From: Pseudomonadota bacterium | GTDB taxonomy: Bacteria > Myxococcota_A > UBA796 > SXON01 | Direction: 5' to 3' | Length of the DNA stretch: 64,000 nucleotides | Assembly (NCBI GenBank): GCA_030684355.1 | Contig: JAUXTN010000211.1 | Span: forward strand, 1 to 64,000 | Part shown: positions 45,001 through 51,502 of the stretch, piece by piece | Numbering within the stretch: the first letter of the stretch is position 1 | How the letters are laid out: each line of letters begins with the position of its first letter | Made by a program: the position numbers and the translations under genes | Notes under the pieces: generated by a model | What the model saw: only the letters and a program-made list of their open reading frames with translations | Told to the model about the DNA's origin: nothing | Databases searched by the model: none

Positions 45001-45144
45001 CTCTGGGACGGCGTCCACACCTACACCTACGTGGCGCGCGCCACGACGCCGGGCGACTTCGTCGTGCCGCCGACGAAGGCCGAGGAGATGTACAGCCCGG
45101 AGACCTTCGGACGCGGCGCGGGAGACCGCGTGGTCGTGCGGTAA
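39031..45144 (+). CDS. bacterial alpha-2-macroglobulin lipoprotein
   Basis: The product has 2037 residues. The lipobox in MIGLGLVVAC anchors it to a membrane. Macroglobulin-like beta domains fill the first 1300 residues. A Gly/Ala/Pro/Ser-rich stretch around 1265-1305 may be the protease bait. The thioester motif is C1547-N-E-Q1550 within YPYDCNEQ, followed by the alpha-toroid (GGWGFWRRGDEGWPYLG) and a C-terminal receptor-like domain. Bacterial members trap invading proteases in the periplasm. The common partner pbpC is not adjacent. A TAAGTT box lies 39 nt upstream, and repeats precede it. Confidence 0.92.
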   Translation: MRRSTRWMIGLGLVVACRRGPTTEVPVEAAPAASMEAKVDFQEDPTKRGLGMRLYEARPEDGGADRVPVAPSTPLDAATITRLLARLPALEIEPDDAAAFALREGPMPPPRTGDTVTVTFPSASDAPAPVVESGPLTVVRRAPEGEVPMAPHLSVTFSRAMVPVTSQEEAAKTVPVRLTPTPKGDWRWLGTKTLVFEPDPRFPMATAYQAEIPAGTRSTDGTALTDAVSWTFATPPLVLQSYWPDGGRRRGAEAMPQPLNPVLFLGFDQAVDPAALVPHLRLKGGTGDVALRLATKEEIAKVPEVESRVGQAQPDRRLALTPTVPLARATTYEVVVPEGAPSAEGPRLTTKDQSFSFRTYGPMQVSAPECWNQHPCPPTAPWSVAFTNPIDLDRFDAAAFTVTPAVPGLQVNAHGNTVSLQGLYTGRTTYTLTVAASVPDVFGQTLGAASTFKVEVGPAEQTLRGPNDTFVTVDPSGPPQVSFFTTNHKALRVTVHRVAPDDWAAWVAWNEKYRWADARKAPIPGTKVHSGTVTVAGEPDRQVETAFDLAPYLTGTSGQFIVQVEPTVQPKERWQQQEWLGWVQVTKLGLTVFQERDALTVWSTDLGTGKPRADVETRLLGGPADTGRTGADGLVRLSFATEANAVVARAGDDVAILPQSPGGWGGGWYRLDDTRELRWFVFDDKNLYKPGETVHVRGWLRTRTPGVDGDLVATRTSTVRWSAFSSQGNPLGEGTVTVTGLGGFTLDLPLPKTPNLGTARIDFTAADGDTTEPSTSLSFEIQEYRTPEFAVSASGGDGVYALGEDAIVDVSAAYYAGGGLPSAPVRWEVSAAPATFVPPGRGDWSFGPWSPWWREWGGSEPYVEPERLSGVTDSTGEHHLGIHFESLDPVRPMTVTAEATVEDVNRQAWTAAKSFLVHPADVYVGLKTPKAYVEARTPVEVEAIVVDREGRAVPGQGIEVVFERLVWKHTAKGWDEVAEAAGSATIPGAGKTRFVPEAGGSYRVVATVKDSHGRKNETTLQVWVTGEQVVPDRGVAQEQVTLVPEKKSYAVGESANVLVQAPFSPAEGVLTVRAGGLLLETRAFHLDGASTTLAIPVTERHVPDFTVAVDLVGARARAGDDGTPRTDLPKRVAYAAGSLTFEVPPLLRTLTVAVTPAVARLEPGGETSVEVVVTGPDGKPVPNAELAVVAVDEAVLALTGYKLPDPLATFYAARGDGVSSHHLRQWVQLVDPTALVGGMGDAGPGDESIALQSLGYAEGGGGFGGVVSEKRASKNGAIARSRAAPAPSTVPMADAMAIPDAASTQQIQVRSDFAAVALWAPSVYTDLRGVATVPLRVPDSLTRYRVMVVAVAKDTLFGSGEADVTARLPLMIRPSPPRFLNFGDRVEIPVVLQNQTDAPLTVDLALRTSNLALLSAVTDPLPQGSAAIGAQAGRRVTVPANDRVEVRFPAAAAMAGTARIQLAAVSGAHADAANVELPVWTPATTEAFATYGTFDGASAQTSAERLAVAAPPEVWPQFGGLEVTVSSTQLQSLTDAFVYLVRYPYDCNEQLASRLLGVAALRDVLGAFASAELPAKGVLEATVAADIERLAERQNVNGGWGFWRRGDEGWPYLGVHVTHALVRAKAKGYAVEPRSYDSALGYLRKIEHHLPRTYSQESKWAIRAYALHVLSLAGDPNVGKAKALVAEAGVDELGAESMGWLLPTLVEGKATKEVAAIRTWLQNHVTETAAGAHFVTSYSDGAQVLLHSDRVADGVLLEALLRTEPKSELIPKLVDGLLAHRKAGRWANTTENAHVLLALDRYFHVYEGVTPAFLARVWLGTGVAGEQRFEGRSTDRAQIDVPMAWLQERGAQDLVVGKEGAGRLYYRVGLRYAPLDLDPEAADYGFAVTRAYEPVDDPADVTRAPDGTWTIRAGARVRVRLTMATPMRRYHVALVDPLPAGLEVLNPDLAVTGAIPQDPSAPPAPYWWWMRTWYDHENLRDERVEAFASLLWDGVHTYTYVARATTPGDFVVPPTKAEEMYSPETFGRGAGDRVVVR

Positions 45145-45186
45145 ACCACCGCTGCGTCAGGGCTCACACGCCGCGGTCCGATCGTA

Positions 45187-45192
45187 TAGGAT
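45187..45192 (+). promoter_or_regulatory. -10-like box TAGGAT, 9 nt before start
   Basis: TAGGAT (inside GTATAGGAT) ends 9 nt before the sigma-factor ATG at 45202. No -35 is obvious, and an autoregulated ECF promoter cannot be excluded. Confidence 0.35.
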
Positions 45193-45201
45193 GGCCCGGC
45201 G

Positions 45202-45789
45202 ATGCTCCCCCAAGACCTCCCCGACTCCGATCTGGTGCTCCGCGTCCGCAAGGGTGACGGCAGCGCCTACCGTCCCCTCGTCGAGCGCTACCAGTCCCGC
45301 ATCCACGCGATGGTGTACGGGATGGTGCGTGACGGCGAAGAGGCCCGGGACATCACCCAGAACGCGTTCATCAAGGCGTACCAGAACCTCTCGACGTTCC
45401 GCATCGAGTCGAGCTTCTACACGTGGCTCTACCGCATCGCGATGAACCTCGCGATCGACCACTGCCGCAAGAACCGCCGCCGCAAGACGACGGCGTTCGA
45501 CGAGGCGATCGCGAACCGGGACGAGGACGGCACCATCCTCGATCTGCACCAGAGCGAGTCGCCGCAGCGGGCGCTCCAGCGCAAGGAGCTGCACGAGCGC
45601 ATCTTCGCCGCGCTGGACGAGCTCTCCGAGGACCAGCGCGAGGTCATCCTCCTGCGCGAGGTCGAGGGGCTCTCCTACAAGGAGATCGCGGAGGCGATGG
45701 GCATCCCCGAGGGGACCGTCATGAGCCGGCTCTTCTACGCCCGGAAGCGGCTCCAGGGGCTGCTCCAACATTCCACGGGCGAGATGTAG
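45202..45789 (+). CDS. ECF-type RNA polymerase sigma factor
   Basis: The protein has 195 residues. Sigma region 2 spans about 8-95 (DGEEARDITQNAFIKAYQNL, SFYTWLYRIAMNLAIDHCRK). Region 4 spans about 125-185 (LDELSEDQREVILL, SYKEIAEAMGIPEGTVMSRL), with the DNA-binding helix. It is typical of the RpoE-like group. The next gene, 23 nt later, encodes a membrane anti-sigma candidate, so the pair probably responds to an envelope signal. Confidence 0.95.
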   Translation: MLPQDLPDSDLVLRVRKGDGSAYRPLVERYQSRIHAMVYGMVRDGEEARDITQNAFIKAYQNLSTFRIESSFYTWLYRIAMNLAIDHCRKNRRRKTTAFDEAIANRDEDGTILDLHQSESPQRALQRKELHERIFAALDELSEDQREVILLREVEGLSYKEIAEAMGIPEGTVMSRLFYARKRLQGLLQHSTGEM

Positions 45790-45812
45790 ATGCCCGTGAA
45801 TGGACCCTCCGG

Positions 45813-46979
45813 ATGGACGTTCCAACGGTGATGGACCCGTCCCTTCCCAGTCGTCTCGAGGTGCTCCTCATGCGGGCCTTCGACGGTGAGGTCACCGAAG
45901 AGGAGCGCATGGAGCTCGCCGCCCTGGTGGACGTAGAGCCCCGGCTCGTCGTCATGGCGGAGCTGCGAGAGGCCCTGCGCGCCGCGCTCGCCGTACCCGG
46001 CCCCGTCGACATCGCGGGGGACGTGATGGCCGCCCTCGACGCCGACGCCGCCTGGACCCCCTTCGGTGCCACCCTCACGGCGGCCGTGCGCGCGTCGGAG
46101 GCTACCGCGCCCCCGATCGACCTCGCGGACGCGGTCATGGGGTACCTCGGGGAGGACGAGGCCTGGAGCCCCGTCGGCGCGGCCCTCCGCGAAGCCGTGC
46201 GCCCCCCCGCGATCGACATCGCCGACCTGGTGATGGCCGAGATCGACGCGGACGCGGCCTGGGCGCCGCTCGGAGCGTCCGTCCGCGACGCCGTGCTCGC
46301 CGCGCCCCCCATCGACATCGCCGATTCCGTCATGGCGGATGTCCTGGCCGACCTCACCGCCGCTTTCGACCCCGACGCCGAGCTCTCCGCCTACTTCGAC
46401 GGCGAGCTCTCCTCCGAGCGGACCGCCGCCGTGGCCGCCCGCCTCCTGCGCGAGCCCGCCGCCCGCGATCAGCTCGCCGCCTTCGCCGTGACCGGCGAGG
46501 GGCTGCGCAGCGCGACGCACCGCGGGGTCGACGCGTGGCCCGCTGTCGCCACGGCCATCGGCGTCGAGCGGGACGCCGTGCACGGCTGGGAGTCCATCGC
46601 CGGGCCGCTGCGGGAGGCCTTCGCAGCCATCCCCGACATCGACGTGGCCGGCGCCGTCATGGCTGCCATCGAGCCCGCGGCGGTGCGGATGCCCCGCTGG
46701 GCGTCCCTCGGCGGGCCGCTCCTCGGCTTCGCCATGGCCGCGGCGCTGCTCTTCGCGGTGCTGCCGATGTCGTCGCGCCTCTCGCCCCAGCCGGGCAACC
46801 TCGCGGGCCTCCAGGCCGACCTCCGGCTCGCCGCCGTGAACGACGCGCTCGTGGAAGAGATCTCCGCGCCGCGGGACGTGGTGGTACAGGTGATGCAGTT
46901 CGAGGACGGCGGTCCGACCTTCATCCTCGTCGACGACCCTGCCTCGGGCTCCGGCTCGGGCTCCGGAGTACCCCTCTGA
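45813..46979 (+). CDS. putative membrane anti-sigma protein with internal repeats
   Basis: The protein has 388 residues from the ATG at 45813. A short acidic N-terminal region (RAFDGEVTEEERMEL) and a second one (AYFDGELSSERTAAV, near 190) look like the helical heads of zinc-less anti-sigma domains. Between them a unit of about 33 residues recurs, with IDIADxVMA starts at 65, 102, 134 and 167 and AWxPxGAxxRxAV in each. A related unit recurs near 260-295. One membrane span (LLGFAMAAALLFAVLP) follows at about 308-325. It overlaps the next gene as TGATG. The anti-sigma role is inferred from position and topology. Confidence 0.65.
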   Translation: MDVPTVMDPSLPSRLEVLLMRAFDGEVTEEERMELAALVDVEPRLVVMAELREALRAALAVPGPVDIAGDVMAALDADAAWTPFGATLTAAVRASEATAPPIDLADAVMGYLGEDEAWSPVGAALREAVRPPAIDIADLVMAEIDADAAWAPLGASVRDAVLAAPPIDIADSVMADVLADLTAAFDPDAELSAYFDGELSSERTAAVAARLLREPAARDQLAAFAVTGEGLRSATHRGVDAWPAVATAIGVERDAVHGWESIAGPLREAFAAIPDIDVAGAVMAAIEPAAVRMPRWASLGGPLLGFAMAAALLFAVLPMSSRLSPQPGNLAGLQADLRLAAVNDALVEEISAPRDVVVQVMQFEDGGPTFILVDDPASGSGSGSGVPL

Positions 46980-47491
46980 TGCTTCGCGTCCTGCTCCTGG
47001 CTGTGGTCCTGGTCGCCTCGGCGCTCCTCCCGGACCGGGCCCTCGCGCAGAGCCGGCCGGCACCCGCGCCGGCGCCCACCCGGGCGCCGACTAGCGGTGC
47101 CCAGACCCAGAAGCCCGCCGCGAACCGCGTGGGCGTGCAGATCTCCGTCGTCCACGCCACCGACTCCGAGAGCGGCATCGATCCGCGCCTCGCCGCGCTC
47201 ACCTCGTCGTTCCGGTACTTCAAGTACAAGGGCTACCGGCTCCTCTCCACGCAGGACGCCGACGTGTCCCTCGGCGAGGACCACAGCTTCCCGATCGAGG
47301 GGGGGCGGCGCCTGAAGGTGACGCTCATCTCGAAGGACGACACCCGCGCCCGCGTCCGCGTCGAGATGACGAGCGACGCCGGCAAGCTCCTCGACACGAC
47401 CGTGAGCATCAACCGCGGCGGCACGTTCATCGTCGCGGGCCCGGTGTACAAGGACGGCATCCTCATGCTCCCCGTGCGCGCCGACTACTAG
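46979..47491 (+). CDS. secreted hypothetical protein
   Basis: The protein is 170 residues. The signal peptide MLRVLLLAVVLVASALL is followed by cleavage near ALAQS. A Pro/Ala-rich linker (25-50) leads to a compact beta-rich domain (VGVQISVVHATDSESG, RRLKVTLISKDDTRARV, GTFIVAGPVYKDGIL). No family is recognised. Its start overlaps the anti-sigma stop, so the two are probably co-expressed; a periplasmic sensor partner is possible but unproved. Confidence 0.65.
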   Translation: MLRVLLLAVVLVASALLPDRALAQSRPAPAPAPTRAPTSGAQTQKPAANRVGVQISVVHATDSESGIDPRLAALTSSFRYFKYKGYRLLSTQDADVSLGEDHSFPIEGGRRLKVTLISKDDTRARVRVEMTSDAGKLLDTTVSINRGGTFIVAGPVYKDGILMLPVRADY

Positions 47492-47502
47492 GGAGGGGAG
47501 CC

Positions 47503-48687
47503 ATGAGCGTCCGCGACGATCTCGCGCTGATCGGATGGCTCGCCGCGCTCGCCCCCGAGGCTGCGGCCACCCCCGGCGGGGGCGCACGCGCGATCGCCGC
47601 GCTCCTCGGGGTGTTCCGGGAGGCCGCGCAGCTCGACGTCGCCCTCGGCAACGGCCTGCGCCGCGCGGCGGCCACGGCCGTGCTCCAGATGCCCGAGCGG
47701 GTCGATCCCATCGATGCCCAGCGGGCGATCCTCGCGGACCGCGCCGGGTTCGCCGCGCTGCTCGACCGGGGAGAGCCCGCGCTCGTGGCGGTCGCCGCGC
47801 ACCTCGACGGCCTGGCACCCACCCGCGGCCGCGGCGCGCGCCTCGCCCCGCTCGTGCTCGACGCGTTCCGGGTGCAGTCGCGCGACCTCTTCCCGCGCGA
47901 AGACATGGGCGGGATTGGGCTCGCCATCGGTGTCGTGGAGGCGCTCGCCCGCGGCGCGGACCCCCATCGGCGCCTTCAGCTCGAGCGGGAGCTCGCCGCG
48001 CTGCACGGACGGCGGGGGGCGCCGGACGCCGCCGCCGCGATCGCCGGTGCGGGCGAGGGAGGGACCGCGCTCCTGGAGGCCGACGCCCTCGCGGCCCGCG
48101 GTGAGCTCGACGCCGCGCGGGCCCGGCTCGCCGAGGCACGCCGCCGCTACGAGGCCGCCGCGGACCTCGCGGGCATCGGCGCGGTGCTGCGTCGGGAGGC
48201 GGCGCTGGTCGGCCCGGAGGACCGTGTGGAGCTGCTCCGCAAGGCCATCGTGCTCGCGCGGGAAGCGGGGGACCCCTCCGGGCAGGCCGAGGGGCTCGAG
48301 GAGCTCTCCCGGGCCTACGCCGAGACCGCGCGGATGGGCGCGGCGGTCGCGGCGCTCGGAGAGGTCGCGCGGCTGGCGCGCCTGCGGGTCGACGCCGCGG
48401 GGGAGGCCCGCGCGCTCCAACTGGCAGGGCGGCTCCTCTGCGAGGCGCCGTCCGGCGAGGACGATCCGGGGCGCGGACTGGTGCTCCTGCTCCACGCGGG
48501 CGACATCGCTGCCAGCGTGGATCCCGTCGTCGCGGACCTCGTGCGCCGCTACGTGACCGGCTTCCAGTACACGTTGAACGATCGCCAGTTCGCCGAGATC
48601 GAGCCAATTCTCGACGAAGTTCGAGAGGATGTAGTAGGAGAGACCTTCGCGCGCTATCGGACGGAGCATCCTGAGGCGTTACCCTAG
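47503..48687 (+). CDS. helical repeat protein of unknown function
   Basis: The 394-residue, Ala/Arg/Leu-rich protein is almost entirely predicted helix. TPR-like pairs lie at about 185-330 (RGELDAARARLAEARRRYEA, AIVLAREAGDPSGQAEGLEE). There is no signal peptide, so it is cytoplasmic. GGAGGGG lies just ahead of the ATG. It stands 11 nt after the secreted-protein gene and 36 nt before the FHA gene, in an apparent signalling operon, and could be a scaffold. Confidence 0.6.
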   Translation: MSVRDDLALIGWLAALAPEAAATPGGGARAIAALLGVFREAAQLDVALGNGLRRAAATAVLQMPERVDPIDAQRAILADRAGFAALLDRGEPALVAVAAHLDGLAPTRGRGARLAPLVLDAFRVQSRDLFPREDMGGIGLAIGVVEALARGADPHRRLQLERELAALHGRRGAPDAAAAIAGAGEGGTALLEADALAARGELDAARARLAEARRRYEAAADLAGIGAVLRREAALVGPEDRVELLRKAIVLAREAGDPSGQAEGLEELSRAYAETARMGAAVAALGEVARLARLRVDAAGEARALQLAGRLLCEAPSGEDDPGRGLVLLLHAGDIAASVDPVVADLVRRYVTGFQYTLNDRQFAEIEPILDEVREDVVGETFARYRTEHPEALP

Positions 48688-48723
48688 TCGCGCACGGGCG
48701 ACCGTCCGTGCAGGAGGTCCTGG

Positions 48724-49683
48724 TTGGCCGAGTTGTTGTTGCTACGCTCCGGTGAGGTCGTGCACGCCGTCCAGGTGGGCGAGGGCCAGGTGCACGTGGG
48801 TCGTTCGCCGGGCAACGAACTGGTTGTGTCCGATCCGACCGTGTCGGGGCACCACCTGATGGCGTGGTGCGAGGGCACCACAATCTGGATCAAGGATCTT
48901 GCCTCGACCAATGGCACGTTCCTCAATGATCGCCGCATCCGCAGCGTGCATCCCGTTCGCGACGGAGACACCATCCGCCTCGGGACGACGTGCTTGCTCC
49001 AGGTGCGGGCCGAGGAGGAGAACGCGCGGCCGCGGGCACGGGGATTCGTCCTCGAGGACCTCCGCGCGGGGACCCGCTTCCCGCTCTCGGGGGACCGTTT
49101 CTCGATCGGGTCGGCGCCCGATTGCGACCTGCGCCTGGCCGACGGCCCGGATCGCGCCGCGACCCTGATCCTCCACTGGAACGGCGAGGTTCGCCTCGGC
49201 ACCGCGGATGACGAGGAGGGGCCGCTCGCCGCGAACGTGGAGTTCACGGTCGGCGACCGCGTGTTCAAGGTCTCCGAGGTGGACGACGTGCAGGCCGCCA
49301 CCGAGGTGCCCGCCGTCGAGCGCTACCCCTACAAGCTCTCGGCCACGCTCGAGGGGCCCTTCGGCGCCGAGGCCGTCCTGGAGGACGTGCCGACGCGGAA
49401 GACGCACAAGATCGACAGCGGCAACCGCGCCGTGCTCCTGTTCTTGCTGGGCCGCCGCTTCGAGGAGGACCGCCTGCGTGGCGTGCCGTCCGAGGAGCGC
49501 GGTTGGTGCCCGGACGACGAGGTCATGACCGGCGTCTGGGGCCGCCACGGGGACGAGAACAAGCTCAACGTGCTGCTCCACCGCCTCCGGGCCGAGCTGC
49601 GCGTCGCCGGCTTCGACCCCTGGTTCATCGAGAAGCGGCAGCGCTTCGTGCGCCTCCGCGTCACCGAGGTGGCGATCCGGTGA
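48724..49683 (+). CDS. FHA-domain protein with C-terminal winged helix
   Basis: The protein has 319 residues from a TTG with AGGAGG 6 nt upstream. The N-terminal FHA domain has GRS at 26-28, S41 and H44 in SGHH and N63 in STNGT, all the phosphothreonine-binding residues. A second, degenerate FHA-like region covers about 105-185. The C-terminus (about 205-319) resembles a winged-helix DNA-binding or related domain (GRHGDENKLNVLLHRLRAEL). The kinase gene follows, so a phosphorylated partner of that kinase is a natural ligand. Confidence 0.8.
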   Translation: MAELLLLRSGEVVHAVQVGEGQVHVGRSPGNELVVSDPTVSGHHLMAWCEGTTIWIKDLASTNGTFLNDRRIRSVHPVRDGDTIRLGTTCLLQVRAEEENARPRARGFVLEDLRAGTRFPLSGDRFSIGSAPDCDLRLADGPDRAATLILHWNGEVRLGTADDEEGPLAANVEFTVGDRVFKVSEVDDVQAATEVPAVERYPYKLSATLEGPFGAEAVLEDVPTRKTHKIDSGNRAVLLFLLGRRFEEDRLRGVPSEERGWCPDDEVMTGVWGRHGDENKLNVLLHRLRAELRVAGFDPWFIEKRQRFVRLRVTEVAIR

Positions 49684-49686
49684 GAC

Positions 49687-49726
49687 GACGCCCCCGGCGC
49701 GCCGTTTCCCGGCGCCGGGAGGCGTC
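49687..49726 (+). promoter_or_regulatory. hairpin enclosing the kinase ribosome binding site
   Basis: A left arm (49687-49700) pairs with 49712-49726 to give 14 bp with a single bulged A and an 11-nt loop. The right arm contains GGGAGG (49717-49722), 6 nt before the kinase GTG at 49729. Folding would hide the ribosome binding site; alternatively it acts as an internal attenuator. Confidence 0.6.
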
Positions 49727-49728
49727 CG

Positions 49729-51393
49729 GTGCCTGATCTTGCCGGTCGCTACCGCCTGGGCGAGGTGCTCGGGACGGGCGGGACCTCCACCGTCTACCGG
49801 GCGACCGACGCGTCGCTCGGCGTGGAGCGCGCCGTAAAGGTGCTCCGTGGGGACGGCGCCACGGTGGACGCCCAGCGCGCCCGGCTCCGCGCAGAGGCCC
49901 GCGCCATGGCGCGCGTGACCCATCCCAACATCCTGCGCGTCTACGACGTCGGCACGGACGACGGGCAGGACTTCTTCGTGATGGAGCTGGCCGACGGTGG
50001 CACGCTCCAGGAGCGCGTGGATGCCCACGGGCCGCTCCCGCCGGTGCTGGCGTGCCGGTACGCGCTGCAGGTCCTCGGGGCGCTCGCCGCCGCGCACGAC
50101 GCCGGGGTCATCCACCGCGACGTGAAGCCGCAGAACGTGCTGCTCGACCGCGAAGGCGTGGCGCTGCTCGCGGACTTCGGCATCGCGCTGCTCTCCGACG
50201 GCCGGGAGTCCCGCCACACGCGCGTGGGCGTTGCGATGGGGTCGATGACCTACATGCCGCCGGAGCAGCGGCTGGATGCCCGGGGCGTGGCCGTCCAGGC
50301 GGACCTGTACGCCACCGGGGCCACCCTCTACGCGATCCTGACGGGCGCGAGCCCGGTCGACCTCTTCCTCGCGCCGGTCGGCTCGGCGCGCTGGGACGAC
50401 GTCGCGCCCGTGCTGCAGCCGATCCTCCAGCGCGCGACGCGCCTCGTCCCCGCCGAGCGCTTCGCGACCGCGCGGGAGATGGCCGCCGCGCTGGTCACGG
50501 CGATGGCGAAGCTGCCGCCGGACGCGACGGTCAACGCGCTCGACGAGGCCGCGTGGGTCGGCGTCCGCGATCGCGTGCTGGCCTCGCTCGCCGGGCCGAT
50601 CCTGGTGGAGCCCCCCACCGAGCCCACGATGGCGACGGAGCGGCCGCAGCGCATCCGGACCGGCCCGGCCGTCTCGCCCACGCTCCAGGTCGACCCCTTC
50701 CTGCCCCCGGCGCCCCGCTCCCGGATCGGCCGGCGCGTCGCCGTGGCGCTCGCGACCAGCATGGCCGTGGGCCTCGTCCTCGTCTGGCTGGGGGCGCGCT
50801 CCCTCTCCGCCGGGTTGGCTCCGCCGAGCCGCGTCGTCGGGGCCGACGTCGCCACCACGGACGGCCCGGCGCTCTCGGGGACAGCCGCGGGCGCGCCCCG
50901 TCGCGTCGCCGCCGCGCCGGACACGGGCGCGGACACGGGGACCGGGAGCCCCTCCGGCGAGGTCGGGGAGGTCGAGGCTCCCGCCGAAGCTGCGCCCGCC
51001 TCCCCCCCGAGCCGCCCTTCCGGCACGAGCGCGCGCCGGGCCGCCGTCCCCGTGGCGGAGGTGACGGCGCCGCGCGCCGACCCCTCGGCGCTCTCCCCGG
51101 TGGGGACCTGGAGCGGCTCGTTCAACGGCAACGCAGCGCGCTTCGAGCTCACCGGCGGGCCCGCCGCGCTCCGCGGCACCGTGACCGTGCAGTACCGCGA
51201 GACCGCCGTCGTGAACAAGGTGCGCGGCACCTACGACCCCGAGACCCGCCTGCTCGAGCTCGACGACACCGTCGCGAACTCGGACAGCGGCCGGTACGCC
51301 GCGACACTCACCCCGGAGCCCGCCTTGGAGGGGCGCTTCACGGTGACGTCGGACGGACGCGTCGTGCCGTTTCGGCTTGTGCCCGTCCAGTAG
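49729..51393 (+). CDS. transmembrane Ser/Thr protein kinase
   Basis: The 554-residue protein has a kinase domain at 7-270: glycine loop GTGGTSTVY, K37, E56, HRDVKPQN (D131) and DFG at 149-151. All catalytic residues are present. A Pro-rich juxtamembrane part leads to one membrane span at about 339-358. An Ala/Pro-rich linker and an external domain of about 100 residues (GTWSGSFNGNAARF and a PVQ end) follow. The external domain probably senses a periplasmic cue, but I do not recognise it. It is coupled to the FHA gene by position and by the hairpin ahead of its start. Confidence 0.92.
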   Translation: MPDLAGRYRLGEVLGTGGTSTVYRATDASLGVERAVKVLRGDGATVDAQRARLRAEARAMARVTHPNILRVYDVGTDDGQDFFVMELADGGTLQERVDAHGPLPPVLACRYALQVLGALAAAHDAGVIHRDVKPQNVLLDREGVALLADFGIALLSDGRESRHTRVGVAMGSMTYMPPEQRLDARGVAVQADLYATGATLYAILTGASPVDLFLAPVGSARWDDVAPVLQPILQRATRLVPAERFATAREMAAALVTAMAKLPPDATVNALDEAAWVGVRDRVLASLAGPILVEPPTEPTMATERPQRIRTGPAVSPTLQVDPFLPPAPRSRIGRRVAVALATSMAVGLVLVWLGARSLSAGLAPPSRVVGADVATTDGPALSGTAAGAPRRVAAAPDTGADTGTGSPSGEVGEVEAPAEAAPASPPSRPSGTSARRAAVPVAEVTAPRADPSALSPVGTWSGSFNGNAARFELTGGPAALRGTVTVQYRETAVVNKVRGTYDPETRLLELDDTVANSDSGRYAATLTPEPALEGRFTVTSDGRVVPFRLVPVQ

Positions 51394-51488
51394 CTACGGT
51401 CCCGCAGGGAAGGGGGCTGGCGGCAGCCCGGGGCGGGTCCGCAGCCACTGATACTCGGGTTGCGACCCACCGGGGGGCAGTGGTCGGT

Positions 51489-51494
51489 TAGCCT
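51489..51494 (+). promoter_or_regulatory. -10-like box TAGCCT, 8 nt before start
   Basis: TAGCCT ends 8 nt before the GTG at 51503. The 109-nt gap after the kinase also holds a 6-bp hairpin (51414-51419 with 51424-51429), so a new transcript may start here. Confidence 0.4.
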
Positions 51495-51502
51495 AAGGGG
51501 CC

